The translations under genes were made by a program, and so were the position numbers. A stretch of 64,000 bases of DNA from Tectiglobus sp965215755 (GTDB lineage: Bacteria > Pseudomonadota > Alphaproteobacteria > Rhizobiales > Hyphomicrobiaceae). Under the pieces are notes generated by a model that saw only the letters and a list, made by a program, of their open reading frames with translations, had not been told where the DNA came from and searched no databases. Location: assembly GCA_965215755.1 (NCBI GenBank), contig OZ244119.1, forward strand, positions 4,588,001 to 4,652,000. Reading direction: 5' to 3'. Shown in pieces: positions 44,516-52,359 of the stretch. The stretch's first letter is position 1, and each line of letters opens with the position of its first letter.

Positions 44516-44986
44516 ATGAAGACAGTCGGGATCGGGTTCTATTGGGACGACCTCAGCGAGGGTTACAAATTTCGCACGCTCAATCGTACGATCACTGAGG
44601 CGGATCTCGTCCAGTTTATTGGCGTCACCGGTATGGTCGAGACGATCTTCACCGATCTCTCATTCAACGATCATCACGGCGCTATTCAGGGCCGCGTAGT
44701 ACCGGCTGCCTGCACTTATACCATCATCGAAGGCCTGCTCATCCAGTCCACAATGCAGACGACTGGCCTGGCACTGCTCGAAGTTGAAAAGAAGATCCTG
44801 AAACCTGTCTTCGCCGGTGATACCGTGCATGCCGAAGTCGAAGTCCTCAATATCAGGCCGACCAGCAAAGGCAATCGCGGCATCGTCACAACGATGAACA
44901 ACGTGGTCAATCAAGATGGTGAAATCGTCATTGCCTACAAGGCCGTCCGTATGATGGCAGGCCGTCCCGCCGATGCTGATGCCTGA
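44516..44986 (+). CDS. Hotdog-fold (MaoC-like) protein
   Basis: 156 residues from ATG 44516, with AGGAGGG six bases upstream. The sequence 'FNDHHGAIQGRVVPAACTYT' (~44-63) and 'LKPVFAGDTVHAEVEVLNIR' (~101-120) are the hot-dog helix and beta-sheet pattern of MaoC dehydratases. The usual D-x5-H hydratase motif is incomplete, with Asp45 and His46/47 in tandem. It could be an enoyl-CoA hydratase or a thioesterase. It begins a run of five or six genes with short gaps. Confidence 0.78.
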   Translation: MKTVGIGFYWDDLSEGYKFRTLNRTITEADLVQFIGVTGMVETIFTDLSFNDHHGAIQGRVVPAACTYTIIEGLLIQSTMQTTGLALLEVEKKILKPVFAGDTVHAEVEVLNIRPTSKGNRGIVTTMNNVVNQDGEIVIAYKAVRMMAGRPADADA

Positions 44987-45030
44987 CGTTGAGCGGTCGC
45001 GCAGCTATACACACCCAAAAGGATAGAAAA

Positions 45031-45873
45031 ATGAAAGTCGGACTTGCAACACCATTGCCGGCCTACACGATTGACCCGGCCTTTATGGGCCGCAAGGCCG
45101 AAGAACTGGGTTTCGATTCTCTTTGGTATGCGGAGCACCCCGCGACGCCTGTCGAGAGCGATAGCCCCTTCCCGTCTACCGGCGGTGAGATCCCGTGGAC
45201 TTATTCACACTTCGATGAGCCCTATATCGCACTGGCGCGGGCGTCAGCTGTGACAACCAAGATCAAACTCGGAACCGGCATCACGCTCGTCCCGCAACGC
45301 AATCCTCTCATTCTGGCCAAGGAAGTCGCTTCACTCGACTTTCATAGTGGCGGCCGCTTCCTGTTCGGCATTGGCACCGGCTGGTTGAGAGAAGAGGTCG
45401 AGCTCTTTGGTGGCGACTTCCCGCGTCGTTGGACGCAAACGCGCGAGGCTCTCGATGTCATGAAGGCGCTTTGGTCCAACGACGAAGCCGAGTTCGAAGG
45501 CAAGTACTTTCGGTTCCCGAAGGTCCGTTCCTTCCCGAAGCCGGCGCAAAAACCGTGGCCACCGATCATCATCGGCGGAATGGCGCCAAAAGTGATTGAA
45601 CGCATTGTCGCTCACGCTGACGGCTGGTTACCGAACCGCATCGCATTCGATGAATTGAAGGACAAACGTGCGGAATTGAACGAGCGTGCCACAGCTGCGG
45701 GCCGCGATCCCAAGAAGATTGAAATCTCGATTTTTGGTCAGGAACCCAAGCGCGACTTGATCGAACAGTATATCGAGGCTGGCGCGGATCGCGTTGTCGT
45801 CCGTCCGACCCATGTCGAGACCGAAGCTGAAATGGGCCGACAGCTCGACGAGATCGCAAAAGCCATCTTTTGA
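45031..45873 (+). CDS. LLM class flavin-dependent oxidoreductase
   Basis: 280 residues from ATG 45031 (AAAGGATAG upstream). The luciferase-like monooxygenase barrel shows 'AEELGFDSLWYAEHP' (~20-34), 'TKIKLGTGITLVPQRNPLIL' (~74-93), 'EVASLDFHSGGRFLFGIGTG' and 'WLREEVELFGGDF'. This looks like the F420/FMN subfamily annotated TIGR03619. It would oxidise an alcohol or perform a Baeyer-Villiger-like reaction; the cofactor (FMNH2 or F420) is not decided by sequence here. Confidence 0.86.
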   Translation: MKVGLATPLPAYTIDPAFMGRKAEELGFDSLWYAEHPATPVESDSPFPSTGGEIPWTYSHFDEPYIALARASAVTTKIKLGTGITLVPQRNPLILAKEVASLDFHSGGRFLFGIGTGWLREEVELFGGDFPRRWTQTREALDVMKALWSNDEAEFEGKYFRFPKVRSFPKPAQKPWPPIIIGGMAPKVIERIVAHADGWLPNRIAFDELKDKRAELNERATAAGRDPKKIEISIFGQEPKRDLIEQYIEAGADRVVVRPTHVETEAEMGRQLDEIAKAIF

Positions 45874-45880
45874 GGACACG

Positions 45881-46648
45881 ATGATGAGAGGACTGGAAGG
45901 GAAGGCCGCGATTGTGACCGGTGGCGGCAGTGGCATCGGCCGCGCGATTTGTCAGCGTCTCGGGGAAGAAGGCTGCAAAGTCGGTGTGTTCGACATTAAC
46001 AAGGCAACTGCTGAAGAGACAGCTCAACTCATTGCCGCTGCCGGCGGCGTTGCCCAGGCGTTCGAAGCAGACATCTCAGACCTTGGTGCCGTACAGGCAG
46101 CTGTTGCCTCGTTTGAGAGCGCCATTGGGCCAACGGACATCCTGGTGAACAATGCTGGATGGGACAAGATTGTCCCGTTCCTGCAGACCGATCCGGAGCT
46201 GTGGAAGAAGGTCATTGATATCAACTTGTATGGCCCTCTTCACATGCACTTTGCTGTTCTGCCGGGCATGGTCGAGCGTAAGGCAGGCTGTGTCGTCAAT
46301 ATCTCATCAGACGCCGGACGTGTTGGCTCATCGGGGGAAGCTGTCTACTCAGCCGCCAAGGGCGGCATGATCGCATTTGGTAAGACACTCTCACGCGAAC
46401 TAACGCGGGCGGGCATTCGCATCAACACGGTTTGTCCCGGCCCAACGGATACGCCGCTGTTCGCCCAGGTGGCAGAGGGTGATGCCGGTCAAAAGATTGT
46501 TGACGGTCTTCAGCGCGCCATTCCAATGCGGCGGTTGGGCCAACCAGAAGACTATCCCGGTATCATTGCTTTTCTTGCGAGCGACGATGCAGCCTACATT
46601 ACCGGCCAGACCATCAGTGTATCTGGCGGTCTCACGATGCATGGATAG
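45881..46648 (+). CDS. SDR family oxidoreductase
   Basis: 255 residues from ATG 45881 (GAGG upstream). Motifs: TGGGSGIG (13-20), NNAG (~91-94), Ser in VNISSDAG (~143) and YSAAKGG (~155-161), with Asp38 after strand 2 favouring NAD+. It is similar in type to 2-hydroxycyclohexanecarboxyl-CoA/3-hydroxyacyl-CoA dehydrogenases. Only seven bases separate it from the LLM gene, and 19 from the acyl-CoA dehydrogenase. Confidence 0.88.
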   Translation: MMRGLEGKAAIVTGGGSGIGRAICQRLGEEGCKVGVFDINKATAEETAQLIAAAGGVAQAFEADISDLGAVQAAVASFESAIGPTDILVNNAGWDKIVPFLQTDPELWKKVIDINLYGPLHMHFAVLPGMVERKAGCVVNISSDAGRVGSSGEAVYSAAKGGMIAFGKTLSRELTRAGIRINTVCPGPTDTPLFAQVAEGDAGQKIVDGLQRAIPMRRLGQPEDYPGIIAFLASDDAAYITGQTISVSGGLTMHG

Positions 46649-46667
46649 TCAGAGCTAAGGGTCGAGC

Positions 46668-47876
46668 ATGGACTTCGAATTGACCGACGAGCAAATCGCC
46701 ATGCAGGATACTGCACGGCGGTTTGCGCGCGAGAAGCTGCAGCCCCAATACCAGGAAGCTGATCGCACAGCCACGCTCAACCGCGACCTGGTCAGGGAGA
46801 TGGGCGCGTTGGGTTTGATCGGTGTCGAATTGCCGGAAGAGTTTGGCGGGCTCGGCGCTACCAGCGTCACAGCTGGTGTCATAATGGATGAGATCGCCTA
46901 CGGCGACTTTCCGATGAGTTATGTCCAGCTGGTCAGTGGACTGCTCGGCGATATCGTGGCGAAGTTCGGCGCCAAGGACTTGGCAGCTGAGTGGGTTCCC
47001 AAAATCGTTCAAGGCGAAGCGATCATCGGGCTTGGCCTGACAGAACCAAGAGGCGGGTCGGATGCTGCCAATCTGATCGTCAGTGCCAAGAAGTCCGGCA
47101 ACGGCTACGTCCTTCGCGGTGAAAAAACCTCCATGAGCTTTGCCGGAGAAGCCGATGTTGCGTTGATCTTTGCCCGCACCGGGGAACCGGACTCTGGTGC
47201 ACGTGGTGTGAGCGGTTTCTTCGTCGATCTCAATCAGCCGGGCATAACACGCACCAAGTTCGAGGACTTCGGTACGAAGTCTGTGTCGCGCGGCTCAGTG
47301 TTTTTCGATGATGTCTTCGTGCCACCGGAATGCCTTCTGGGCGAGGAAGGCAAAGGCTTCTCTCAGATCATGGGCGGTTTTGATTATTCGCGTGCGCTGA
47401 TCGCGCTCGAATGCCATGGAGCTGCCCGGGCCTCACTCGATGAGACGTGGGAATACACAAAAGAGCGTGAAGCTTTCGGCGCGCCAATTGCACAATACCA
47501 GGGTGTCACCTTCCCGCTGGCTGAAGCGGAAACCCAGCTGACCATGTTGAAGCTGCTGGCGTACCATACCCTGGCGCTCCGTGACGCGGGCAAGCCACAC
47601 ACATCGGAGGCTGCGATGTGCAAATGGTACGGACCGAAGATCTGCGTTGATATTATTCACCAGTGCCTGATTACCAACGGCCACTTCGGCTACACTATGA
47701 ACCTCCCGCATCAGCAACGTTTGCGTGATGTTATGGGGCTCGAGATTGGTGATGGAACAGCGCAGATCCAGAAGCTGGTCATTGCCCGCGAGAAGATTGG
47801 CCGGATGGCGGTTCAGTATTCCAAAGAGGCACGAGCCCACGTCTCCGCTTCAACTCAGCCGAAAGCTAAGACATGA
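46668..47876 (+). CDS. Acyl-CoA dehydrogenase
   Basis: 402 residues beginning MDFELTDEQIAMQDTARRFA. Flavin-binding 'IGLGLTEPRGGSDAANL' (~123-139) and 'RALIALECHGAARASLDE' (~243-260) are typical. The C-terminal active-site segment is 'EIGDGTAQIQKLVIAREKIG', with GDGT where many ACADs have YEGT. GDGT is also seen in cyclohexanecarboxyl-CoA-type dehydrogenases, so an alicyclic or branched acyl-CoA is a reasonable substrate guess. It is co-transcribed with the two enoyl-CoA hydratase genes downstream. Confidence 0.9.
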   Translation: MDFELTDEQIAMQDTARRFAREKLQPQYQEADRTATLNRDLVREMGALGLIGVELPEEFGGLGATSVTAGVIMDEIAYGDFPMSYVQLVSGLLGDIVAKFGAKDLAAEWVPKIVQGEAIIGLGLTEPRGGSDAANLIVSAKKSGNGYVLRGEKTSMSFAGEADVALIFARTGEPDSGARGVSGFFVDLNQPGITRTKFEDFGTKSVSRGSVFFDDVFVPPECLLGEEGKGFSQIMGGFDYSRALIALECHGAARASLDETWEYTKEREAFGAPIAQYQGVTFPLAEAETQLTMLKLLAYHTLALRDAGKPHTSEAAMCKWYGPKICVDIIHQCLITNGHFGYTMNLPHQQRLRDVMGLEIGDGTAQIQKLVIAREKIGRMAVQYSKEARAHVSASTQPKAKT

Positions 47877-47877
47877 G

Positions 47878-48654
47878 ATGAGTGAACCAGTCCATATCAC
47901 TGTGAAGGGTCGGGTTGGCATCATCGAGCTGTCCCGCCCAGACAAGTTCAACTGCTTATCGCAGCAGGCCTGGGAATTGATCGACAATGCCCGTATCACG
48001 TTTGAGTCAAACCCCGACGTGCGGGCAATTCTCATTCGCGCCCAGGGCAAAAACTTTTGTACCGGGGCTGATCTCGACCAAGTCAAATCGATCCGTGATG
48101 ACGAAGACAAAGTCAGACGGTTGATGGACCTTGGACACAATGCTCTCTTGCAGCTGGAGGCGAGTCCGCTGCCTGTCGTCGCTGCCGTGCAAGGCCTCGC
48201 GCTTGCGGGCGGCTTGGAACTTATGCTTGCGGCCGACGTCGTCTTCGCGGGCAAGAGCGCGCGCATGGGTGACCAGCACGCGCAGTATGGCCTCATTCCG
48301 GGCTGGGGTAGTAGTCAGCGCCTGCCCCGCCTTATCGGCCTGCGCCGCGCCCTGGATCTCATGTTCTCCGGCAAGTGGCTGACATCTGATGAAGCGCAAG
48401 CGATCGGCCTGGTGACTGCAGTCTGTGATGATACAGCGCTCCTGGAAGAGGCGATGGCCTACGCTGAAAAACTGACTGAGCGCAGTCGCCAGGGACTTGC
48501 TGAAATGAAACGGCTGGCGCGCGACGGACTAGAGCTTTCAAATAGTGAGGCAATGGCGTTGGAAGCAGCAGCTGCTGCCCGCCACATTGTCGGACCTGAC
48601 ACTGCGGAAGGCCTGGCTGCTTTTGAAGCCCGACGCAAACCCAACTTTGACTAG
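47878..48654 (+). CDS. Enoyl-CoA hydratase/isomerase family protein
   Basis: 258 residues from ATG 47878, one base after the ACAD stop, so translation is coupled. Crotonase motifs: 'RAQGKNFCTGADLDQV' (oxyanion hole), 'AVQGLALAGGLELMLAADVV' and 'DQHAQYGLIPGWGSSQRLPR', which places Gly-Trp-Gly at the second oxyanion/catalytic-Glu loop. Glu is present in 'LAGGLELML'. Hydration or isomerisation of an enoyl-CoA is expected. Confidence 0.88.
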   Translation: MSEPVHITVKGRVGIIELSRPDKFNCLSQQAWELIDNARITFESNPDVRAILIRAQGKNFCTGADLDQVKSIRDDEDKVRRLMDLGHNALLQLEASPLPVVAAVQGLALAGGLELMLAADVVFAGKSARMGDQHAQYGLIPGWGSSQRLPRLIGLRRALDLMFSGKWLTSDEAQAIGLVTAVCDDTALLEEAMAYAEKLTERSRQGLAEMKRLARDGLELSNSEAMALEAAAAARHIVGPDTAEGLAAFEARRKPNFD

Positions 48655-48704
48655 TCCGAACTGCCTTTTGAGAACAATACAACGGACCATTGAGGAGACC
48701 TGAA

Positions 48705-49514
48705 ATGACTGACCGTTACGCCGCATTCAACAAACTGCGCATTGAACGACCGGCTGACGGCATACTCAAAATCACCTTTGATAATCCAGAGACCTATAAC
48801 TCTGTCGATCAGGAAACGCACACACAGCTCACCTATATCTGGCGGGAGATCGACGCTGACCCGACAGTGCGGTCCGTGATTGTCACTGGTGAAGGCAGGG
48901 CATTTTCCGCAGGCGGCGATTTCGGCCTCATTGAAAAAATTATCGAAGATCCGCAAACCCGCATGGCAACATGGAAAGAGGCGAGAGATCTCGTTTACAA
49001 CATCATCAATTGCAACAAGGTCATCGTCTCCGCGATCAACGGCCCAGCTGTTGGCGCCGGTCTGGTTGTCGGTCTGCTCGCAGACGTTTCTATTGCTGGC
49101 AAAGCCGCGCGCATTGTGGACGGGCACACACGGCTTGGTGTGGCCGCGGGAGATGCAGCATGCATCATCTGGCCATTGCTGTGCGGGATGGCAAAGGCCA
49201 AGTACTATCTGCTGACCTGCAAGCCGTTGAAGGGGGAAGAAGCGGAACGGATTGGTCTGGTTTCAATGTGCGTTGACGATGACAAGCTCCAGGAGACCGC
49301 GATGGAAGTCGCCACCGAGCTCGCCAACGGCGCCCAGAGTGCGATCCGTTGGACAAAGTACGCGCTGAACAACTGGTTGCGGATGGCCGGCCCAACATTC
49401 GACACTTCGACGGCGCTGGAGATTCTCGGCTTCACTGGTGATGAGGTCAAGGAGGGGCTTGCAGCTCACAAGGAAAAGCGTAAGCCGGAGTTTCCGAAGG
49501 ACTGCCCGGTCTAA
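48705..49514 (+). CDS. Enoyl-CoA hydratase/isomerase family protein (second copy)
   Basis: 269 residues from ATG 48705 with GAGGAGACC upstream. Crotonase core: 'VTGEGRAFSAGGDFGLIEK' (~65-83), 'INGPAVGAGLVVGLLADVSI' (~111-130) and 'DGHTRLGVAAGDAACIIWPL'. The catalytic glutamates of crotonase are not evident in the 'GVAAGDAA' loop, where Asp replaces Glu. Several CoA-ring hydrolases and decarboxylases have such substitutions. Sequence divergence from the upstream copy means different substrates rather than a recent duplication. Confidence 0.86.
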   Translation: MTDRYAAFNKLRIERPADGILKITFDNPETYNSVDQETHTQLTYIWREIDADPTVRSVIVTGEGRAFSAGGDFGLIEKIIEDPQTRMATWKEARDLVYNIINCNKVIVSAINGPAVGAGLVVGLLADVSIAGKAARIVDGHTRLGVAAGDAACIIWPLLCGMAKAKYYLLTCKPLKGEEAERIGLVSMCVDDDKLQETAMEVATELANGAQSAIRWTKYALNNWLRMAGPTFDTSTALEILGFTGDEVKEGLAAHKEKRKPEFPKDCPV

Positions 49515-49555
49515 TACTTCCCCCGTCAACCAACCAGTGAAAGGACATCGTTATC

Positions 49556-50440
49556 ATGACGACCACGTACGGCATGTCGGATGCCCAGATGCTTGAGCGC
49601 GAGACGGTTTACCGGGAAGGACTGTTTGACGGCAAGGTTGTCATGGTTTCCGGCGGTGGCAGTGGTCTTGGCAAGGCAACCGCCATTTTATTTGCCCGCC
49701 TTGGGGCCAAGATCATAACTTGTGGTCGGGATGAAGAGAAACTTGCGAGTGTCTCCCAGCTTTTTGCCGACAACGGCTTGGCTATTGATACGCACACGGT
49801 GACAATTCGGGATTCGGATGCTGTCGATCAGATGATGACGACAATCTGGGAGAAGCATGGTCGGCTCGACATCCTCGTCAACAATGCCGGCGGTCAGTAC
49901 GCCCAGCCAGCTGTCGAACTGTCTGCCAAAGGCTGGCAGGCTGTTGTTGACACCAATCTGAACGGTACCTGGTATATGAGCCAGGCCGCCGCAAAGCGAT
50001 GGATGGACAATAGCCAGGCCGGCTCCGTAGTGAATGTTGTTGCCGATATCTGGCGCGGACTTCCGCAAATGGCCCATACAGCAGCAGCGCGGGCGGGAGT
50101 CATCTACATGACGAAAACCGTGGCCGTCGAGTGGGCACCACACAACATTCGCGTCAACTGCATGGCACCCGGGTGCTGTGAATCATCCGCGTTCGGGCGA
50201 TACTCTGACGAAGGTCGCAACACATTCTGGCACTCCAATCCGATGCGGCGCGCAGGCGATGAATGGGACGTTGCCGAGTCAATCATCTACCTTGCCGGGC
50301 CATCCGGGAAATTCATTACCGGTGAGGTAATCACGGTTGATGGTGGACAGCAGCTGTGGGGGGATCCATGGCCAGCCGGTCGCCCGGAATACTTCGAGCA
50401 CGACTATTCGGGAACGCGCTACCCGAGCAGCCAATCATAA
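49556..50440 (+). CDS. SDR family oxidoreductase, enoyl-CoA reductase (PECR/DECR)-like
   Basis: 294 residues; ribosome site AAAGGA. 'MVSGGGSGLGKATAILFARL' and NNAGGQYAQPA are SDR-typical. The active-site segment is 'MAHTAAARAGVIYMTKTVAV', with no YxxxK. The phrase H-[TS]-[AG]-A-A-R-A-G is characteristic of peroxisomal trans-2-enoyl-CoA reductase, 2,4-dienoyl-CoA reductase and the citronellol-pathway (Atu) SDRs, which lack the classical Tyr/Lys pair. Reduction of an unsaturated acyl-CoA is therefore likely. Closes the plus-strand island, 14 bases from a convergent gene. Confidence 0.86.
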   Translation: MTTTYGMSDAQMLERETVYREGLFDGKVVMVSGGGSGLGKATAILFARLGAKIITCGRDEEKLASVSQLFADNGLAIDTHTVTIRDSDAVDQMMTTIWEKHGRLDILVNNAGGQYAQPAVELSAKGWQAVVDTNLNGTWYMSQAAAKRWMDNSQAGSVVNVVADIWRGLPQMAHTAAARAGVIYMTKTVAVEWAPHNIRVNCMAPGCCESSAFGRYSDEGRNTFWHSNPMRRAGDEWDVAESIIYLAGPSGKFITGEVITVDGGQQLWGDPWPAGRPEYFEHDYSGTRYPSSQS

Positions 50441-50454
50441 GCTCCGCTCTGCAG

Positions 50455-50790
50455 TTATGAATCAAAGATCGATAGATTGAGTGGCCGCATTTCGCCCATC
50501 CAAACTGCACGATCACGATGGTCGATCAATGCATTCCCGGTTTCCGGATGAAGAAATACGATCAACCCATCGCGGTTTAACATCAGCCAGCTGGTGACAT
50601 CGGCAAACTTTTCTGGACCGAATGCCAGCTGGCAGCTCCAATCTGGATGAGGGCCAACGGGCTTTTCATGAACGCGCCCCATCTCAACACCGAATAAGTC
50701 ACGGCATGTCTCGCACACCGCGCGCGCTTTCTCGATCGTAGATGCATCAAAATAGATATGCGCGTGATAGCCTTCGATTGCATTGCTCAT
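50455..50790 (-). CDS. DOPA 4,5-dioxygenase family protein
   Basis: The 111-residue product matches the small DOPA-dioxygenase family (ferredoxin-like fold): GYHAHIYFDA with His9 and His11, 'VGPHPDWSCQLAFG' with His48, and LIVFLHPETGNALIDHRD with two more histidines. Plant homologues make betalamic acid; bacterial ones cleave catechol-like rings or have no known role. It overlaps the upstream hydrolase by four bases. Confidence 0.85.
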   Translation of the reverse strand: MSNAIEGYHAHIYFDASTIEKARAVCETCRDLFGVEMGRVHEKPVGPHPDWSCQLAFGPEKFADVTSWLMLNRDGLIVFLHPETGNALIDHRDRAVWMGEMRPLNLSIFDS

Positions 50791-51620
50791 GACAGTCTTT
50801 CCAGGAAATTCTCGATAACAGGAGCGATCGATTTAGGGTTGTTGACTGGTCCCATATGATCAGCCTCTTCCACAAAAGCAATACGTGCGTTCGGCAGTAA
50901 TTCCGCAGCACGCTGGGCCATCATGTGCGCGACCCTTGGTGAATGTTTACCGGTTAGCAGCAGCACAGGAGTATCGATCATTGCTATGTGCTTCGGGTCC
51001 AAGGGATAGTGTGATGTTGCAAGCGTCTCCTCCAGCAGAGTATCAGCAAGCTCAACAAAATGGGCGCGAACCGGCTCAGGCAGCGCGGTCCACGGATGGC
51101 CGCTCCAAGCTTCAATGAAGGAACGAACACCGCTTTCCGGTTGGCCGCCCGCAATGCCTCGGTTCAGCTCAGCGATAATACTCCGGTCCCATTCCAAAGC
51201 GTCGCGCTCCTCCACAATGTCGCTTCGAAGAAGACTGATCAGGATTGGATCATAGAGGATGACGGCTCGGACGCTGCGGCGGTCTTGCCGCGCTCGGCTT
51301 ATCGCCGCCAGGAGGCTGACCAAGCCCCCCATTGAATGGCCGACAAGGACACAATCGCCTGTCTCACTCGTATCTGTGAGGGCGTCGATAACAGCGACGT
51401 TGCGCTCAATAATGTTCCCATCTGTGGCGATCACTGTCTCGCCATAGCCAGGGCGTGCGGGTGCAATGAACCGTCGCTCGACCGAGCCCAACAGGGTCAC
51501 CAAGCGATCAAAACTGCGCGGCCCAGCGCCAGCTGCATGAACCATTACGAAGAGCAGCCCCGCGCTGCCATGCACAACGGTTTCGATTTGACCTAGGGGC
51601 GTTTCCACAATCGGCATCAA
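50787..51620 (-). CDS. Alpha/beta hydrolase
   Basis: 277 residues. Oxyanion region VMVHAAGAGPRSF, nucleophile Ser96 in VLVGHSMGGL, acid Asp in 'DTPVLLLTGKHSPR' and catalytic His in EEADHMGPVN (~258). A typical lid-bearing esterase/C-C hydrolase. Overlaps the DOPA dioxygenase-like gene by four bases (ATGA), so extradiol ring cleavage followed by hydrolysis is possible; this is an inference from context only. Confidence 0.86.
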   Translation of the reverse strand: MMPIVETPLGQIETVVHGSAGLLFVMVHAAGAGPRSFDRLVTLLGSVERRFIAPARPGYGETVIATDGNIIERNVAVIDALTDTSETGDCVLVGHSMGGLVSLLAAISRARQDRRSVRAVILYDPILISLLRSDIVEERDALEWDRSIIAELNRGIAGGQPESGVRSFIEAWSGHPWTALPEPVRAHFVELADTLLEETLATSHYPLDPKHIAMIDTPVLLLTGKHSPRVAHMMAQRAAELLPNARIAFVEEADHMGPVNNPKSIAPVIENFLERLS

Positions 51621-51688
51621 TACAGTTCCGGTTGATTGACTTCGTGATCGAGACCCGAGAACTGCACTCCGACCTGATGACAGGCACC

Positions 51689-52231
51689 CTAAGCGTTCGG
51701 CATTGCCGTTTTGCCGGTGAGAATATCAAGACCTTCCTTGACCGTCAGGGCTGCGCGTTCCTCAAGTTGCTCTTGATTGGCGCTGCTGATCGGATGCTCA
51801 ATGGTGACGAACGGATAGCCATCCGCACCGAGTACGCGCGCCATAAGCTCTGCCGCACTCACAAACTGCGTCGTCATTACGCCGATGGACGGCAGTCCGA
51901 GGCGCTCACCGATGATGGCGTCATGCAAACTGCACGACGAACAGCTGCCTCAATCCCCGACCCCGGAAATCAAGGCCTGCCACTTTTCCGATTCCTCTAA
52001 AAAGTGGGAGTCGACTGGCGCACTGTAGTTCGACTTGGTTATGCGGACGACATCCGCGACGCCATGATTGGCCTGCAACTCATTTGCAATCGCATCGAAA
52101 AACGGCTTGGTGTTGCGTTTGCCGTTTGAAACAATAGCCACAGTTGCGCCTTGCAGTGACGTAATCCGCTTGGCGGGTTTAAAACCACCGAAGCCGCCTT
52201 CATGGGTCGGATCAAGAAACTCTATGGTCAT
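51689..52231 (-). CDS. UGSC-family selenoprotein with in-frame UGA (Sec94)
   Basis: Two minus-strand stretches in the same frame, 52231-51953 and 51949-51689, are separated only by a TGA at 51952-51950. Reading the TGA as selenocysteine gives 180 residues, with the family motif at 94-97 as U-G-S-C and a further Cys100 (…GVGD-U-GSCSSCSLHD). The residues before (KPFFDAIANELQ…) and after (GLPSIGVMTTQFVSAAELM) both continue the family. UGSC-motif proteins were named from selenoproteins found in environmental data; Cys-containing homologues have CGSC. A bSECIS-type hairpin lies directly downstream of the TGA. A redox role through the U-x-x-C pair is likely. The neighbour at 52360-53424 may be its partner. 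Confidence 0.8.
51919..51939 (-). promoter_or_regulatory. Candidate bacterial SECIS hairpin for Sec94
   Basis: On the minus strand CGUCGUGC AGUUU GCAUGACG forms eight continuous base pairs (one G-U) with a five-base apical loop whose second base is G. The loop begins 18 bases after the UGA. This agrees with the published bSECIS consensus: short stem-loop, G among the first two loop bases, and 16-37 bases between UGA and loop. Coding sequence overlaps it, as expected for bacterial SECIS elements. Confidence 0.65.
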
Positions 52232-52301
52232 GAAATCTCCGTTTGATTTGAGTCATTCGTTCGGCTGAAAGCTCTCGTGCCGGCCTGTTATTTCTTTGGG
52301 T

Positions 52302-52355
52302 TCTGACGCTTGATTTTGTGTCTGGCTGCAAGTGGGGCCAAAACGTCAGATGCGC
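52302..52355. promoter_or_regulatory. Dispersed motif copy 2 (TCTGACGC - N34 - CGTCAGATGCGC)
   Basis: TCTGACGC (52302-52309) and CGTCAGA (52344-52350) form an inverted pair 34 bases apart, and the right arm continues as CGTCAGATGCGC, identical over 12 bases to the arm at 58668-58679. It lies in the 128-base gap between the UGSC gene and its upstream neighbour. Confidence 0.4.
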
Positions 52356-52359
52356 GATA

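Noticed and set aside
51689..51928. Separate 79-residue ORF (TTG start) as an independent gene
   Set aside because: It is the same frame as the upstream ORF, with the UGSC family continuing through the TGA; better explained as one selenoprotein.
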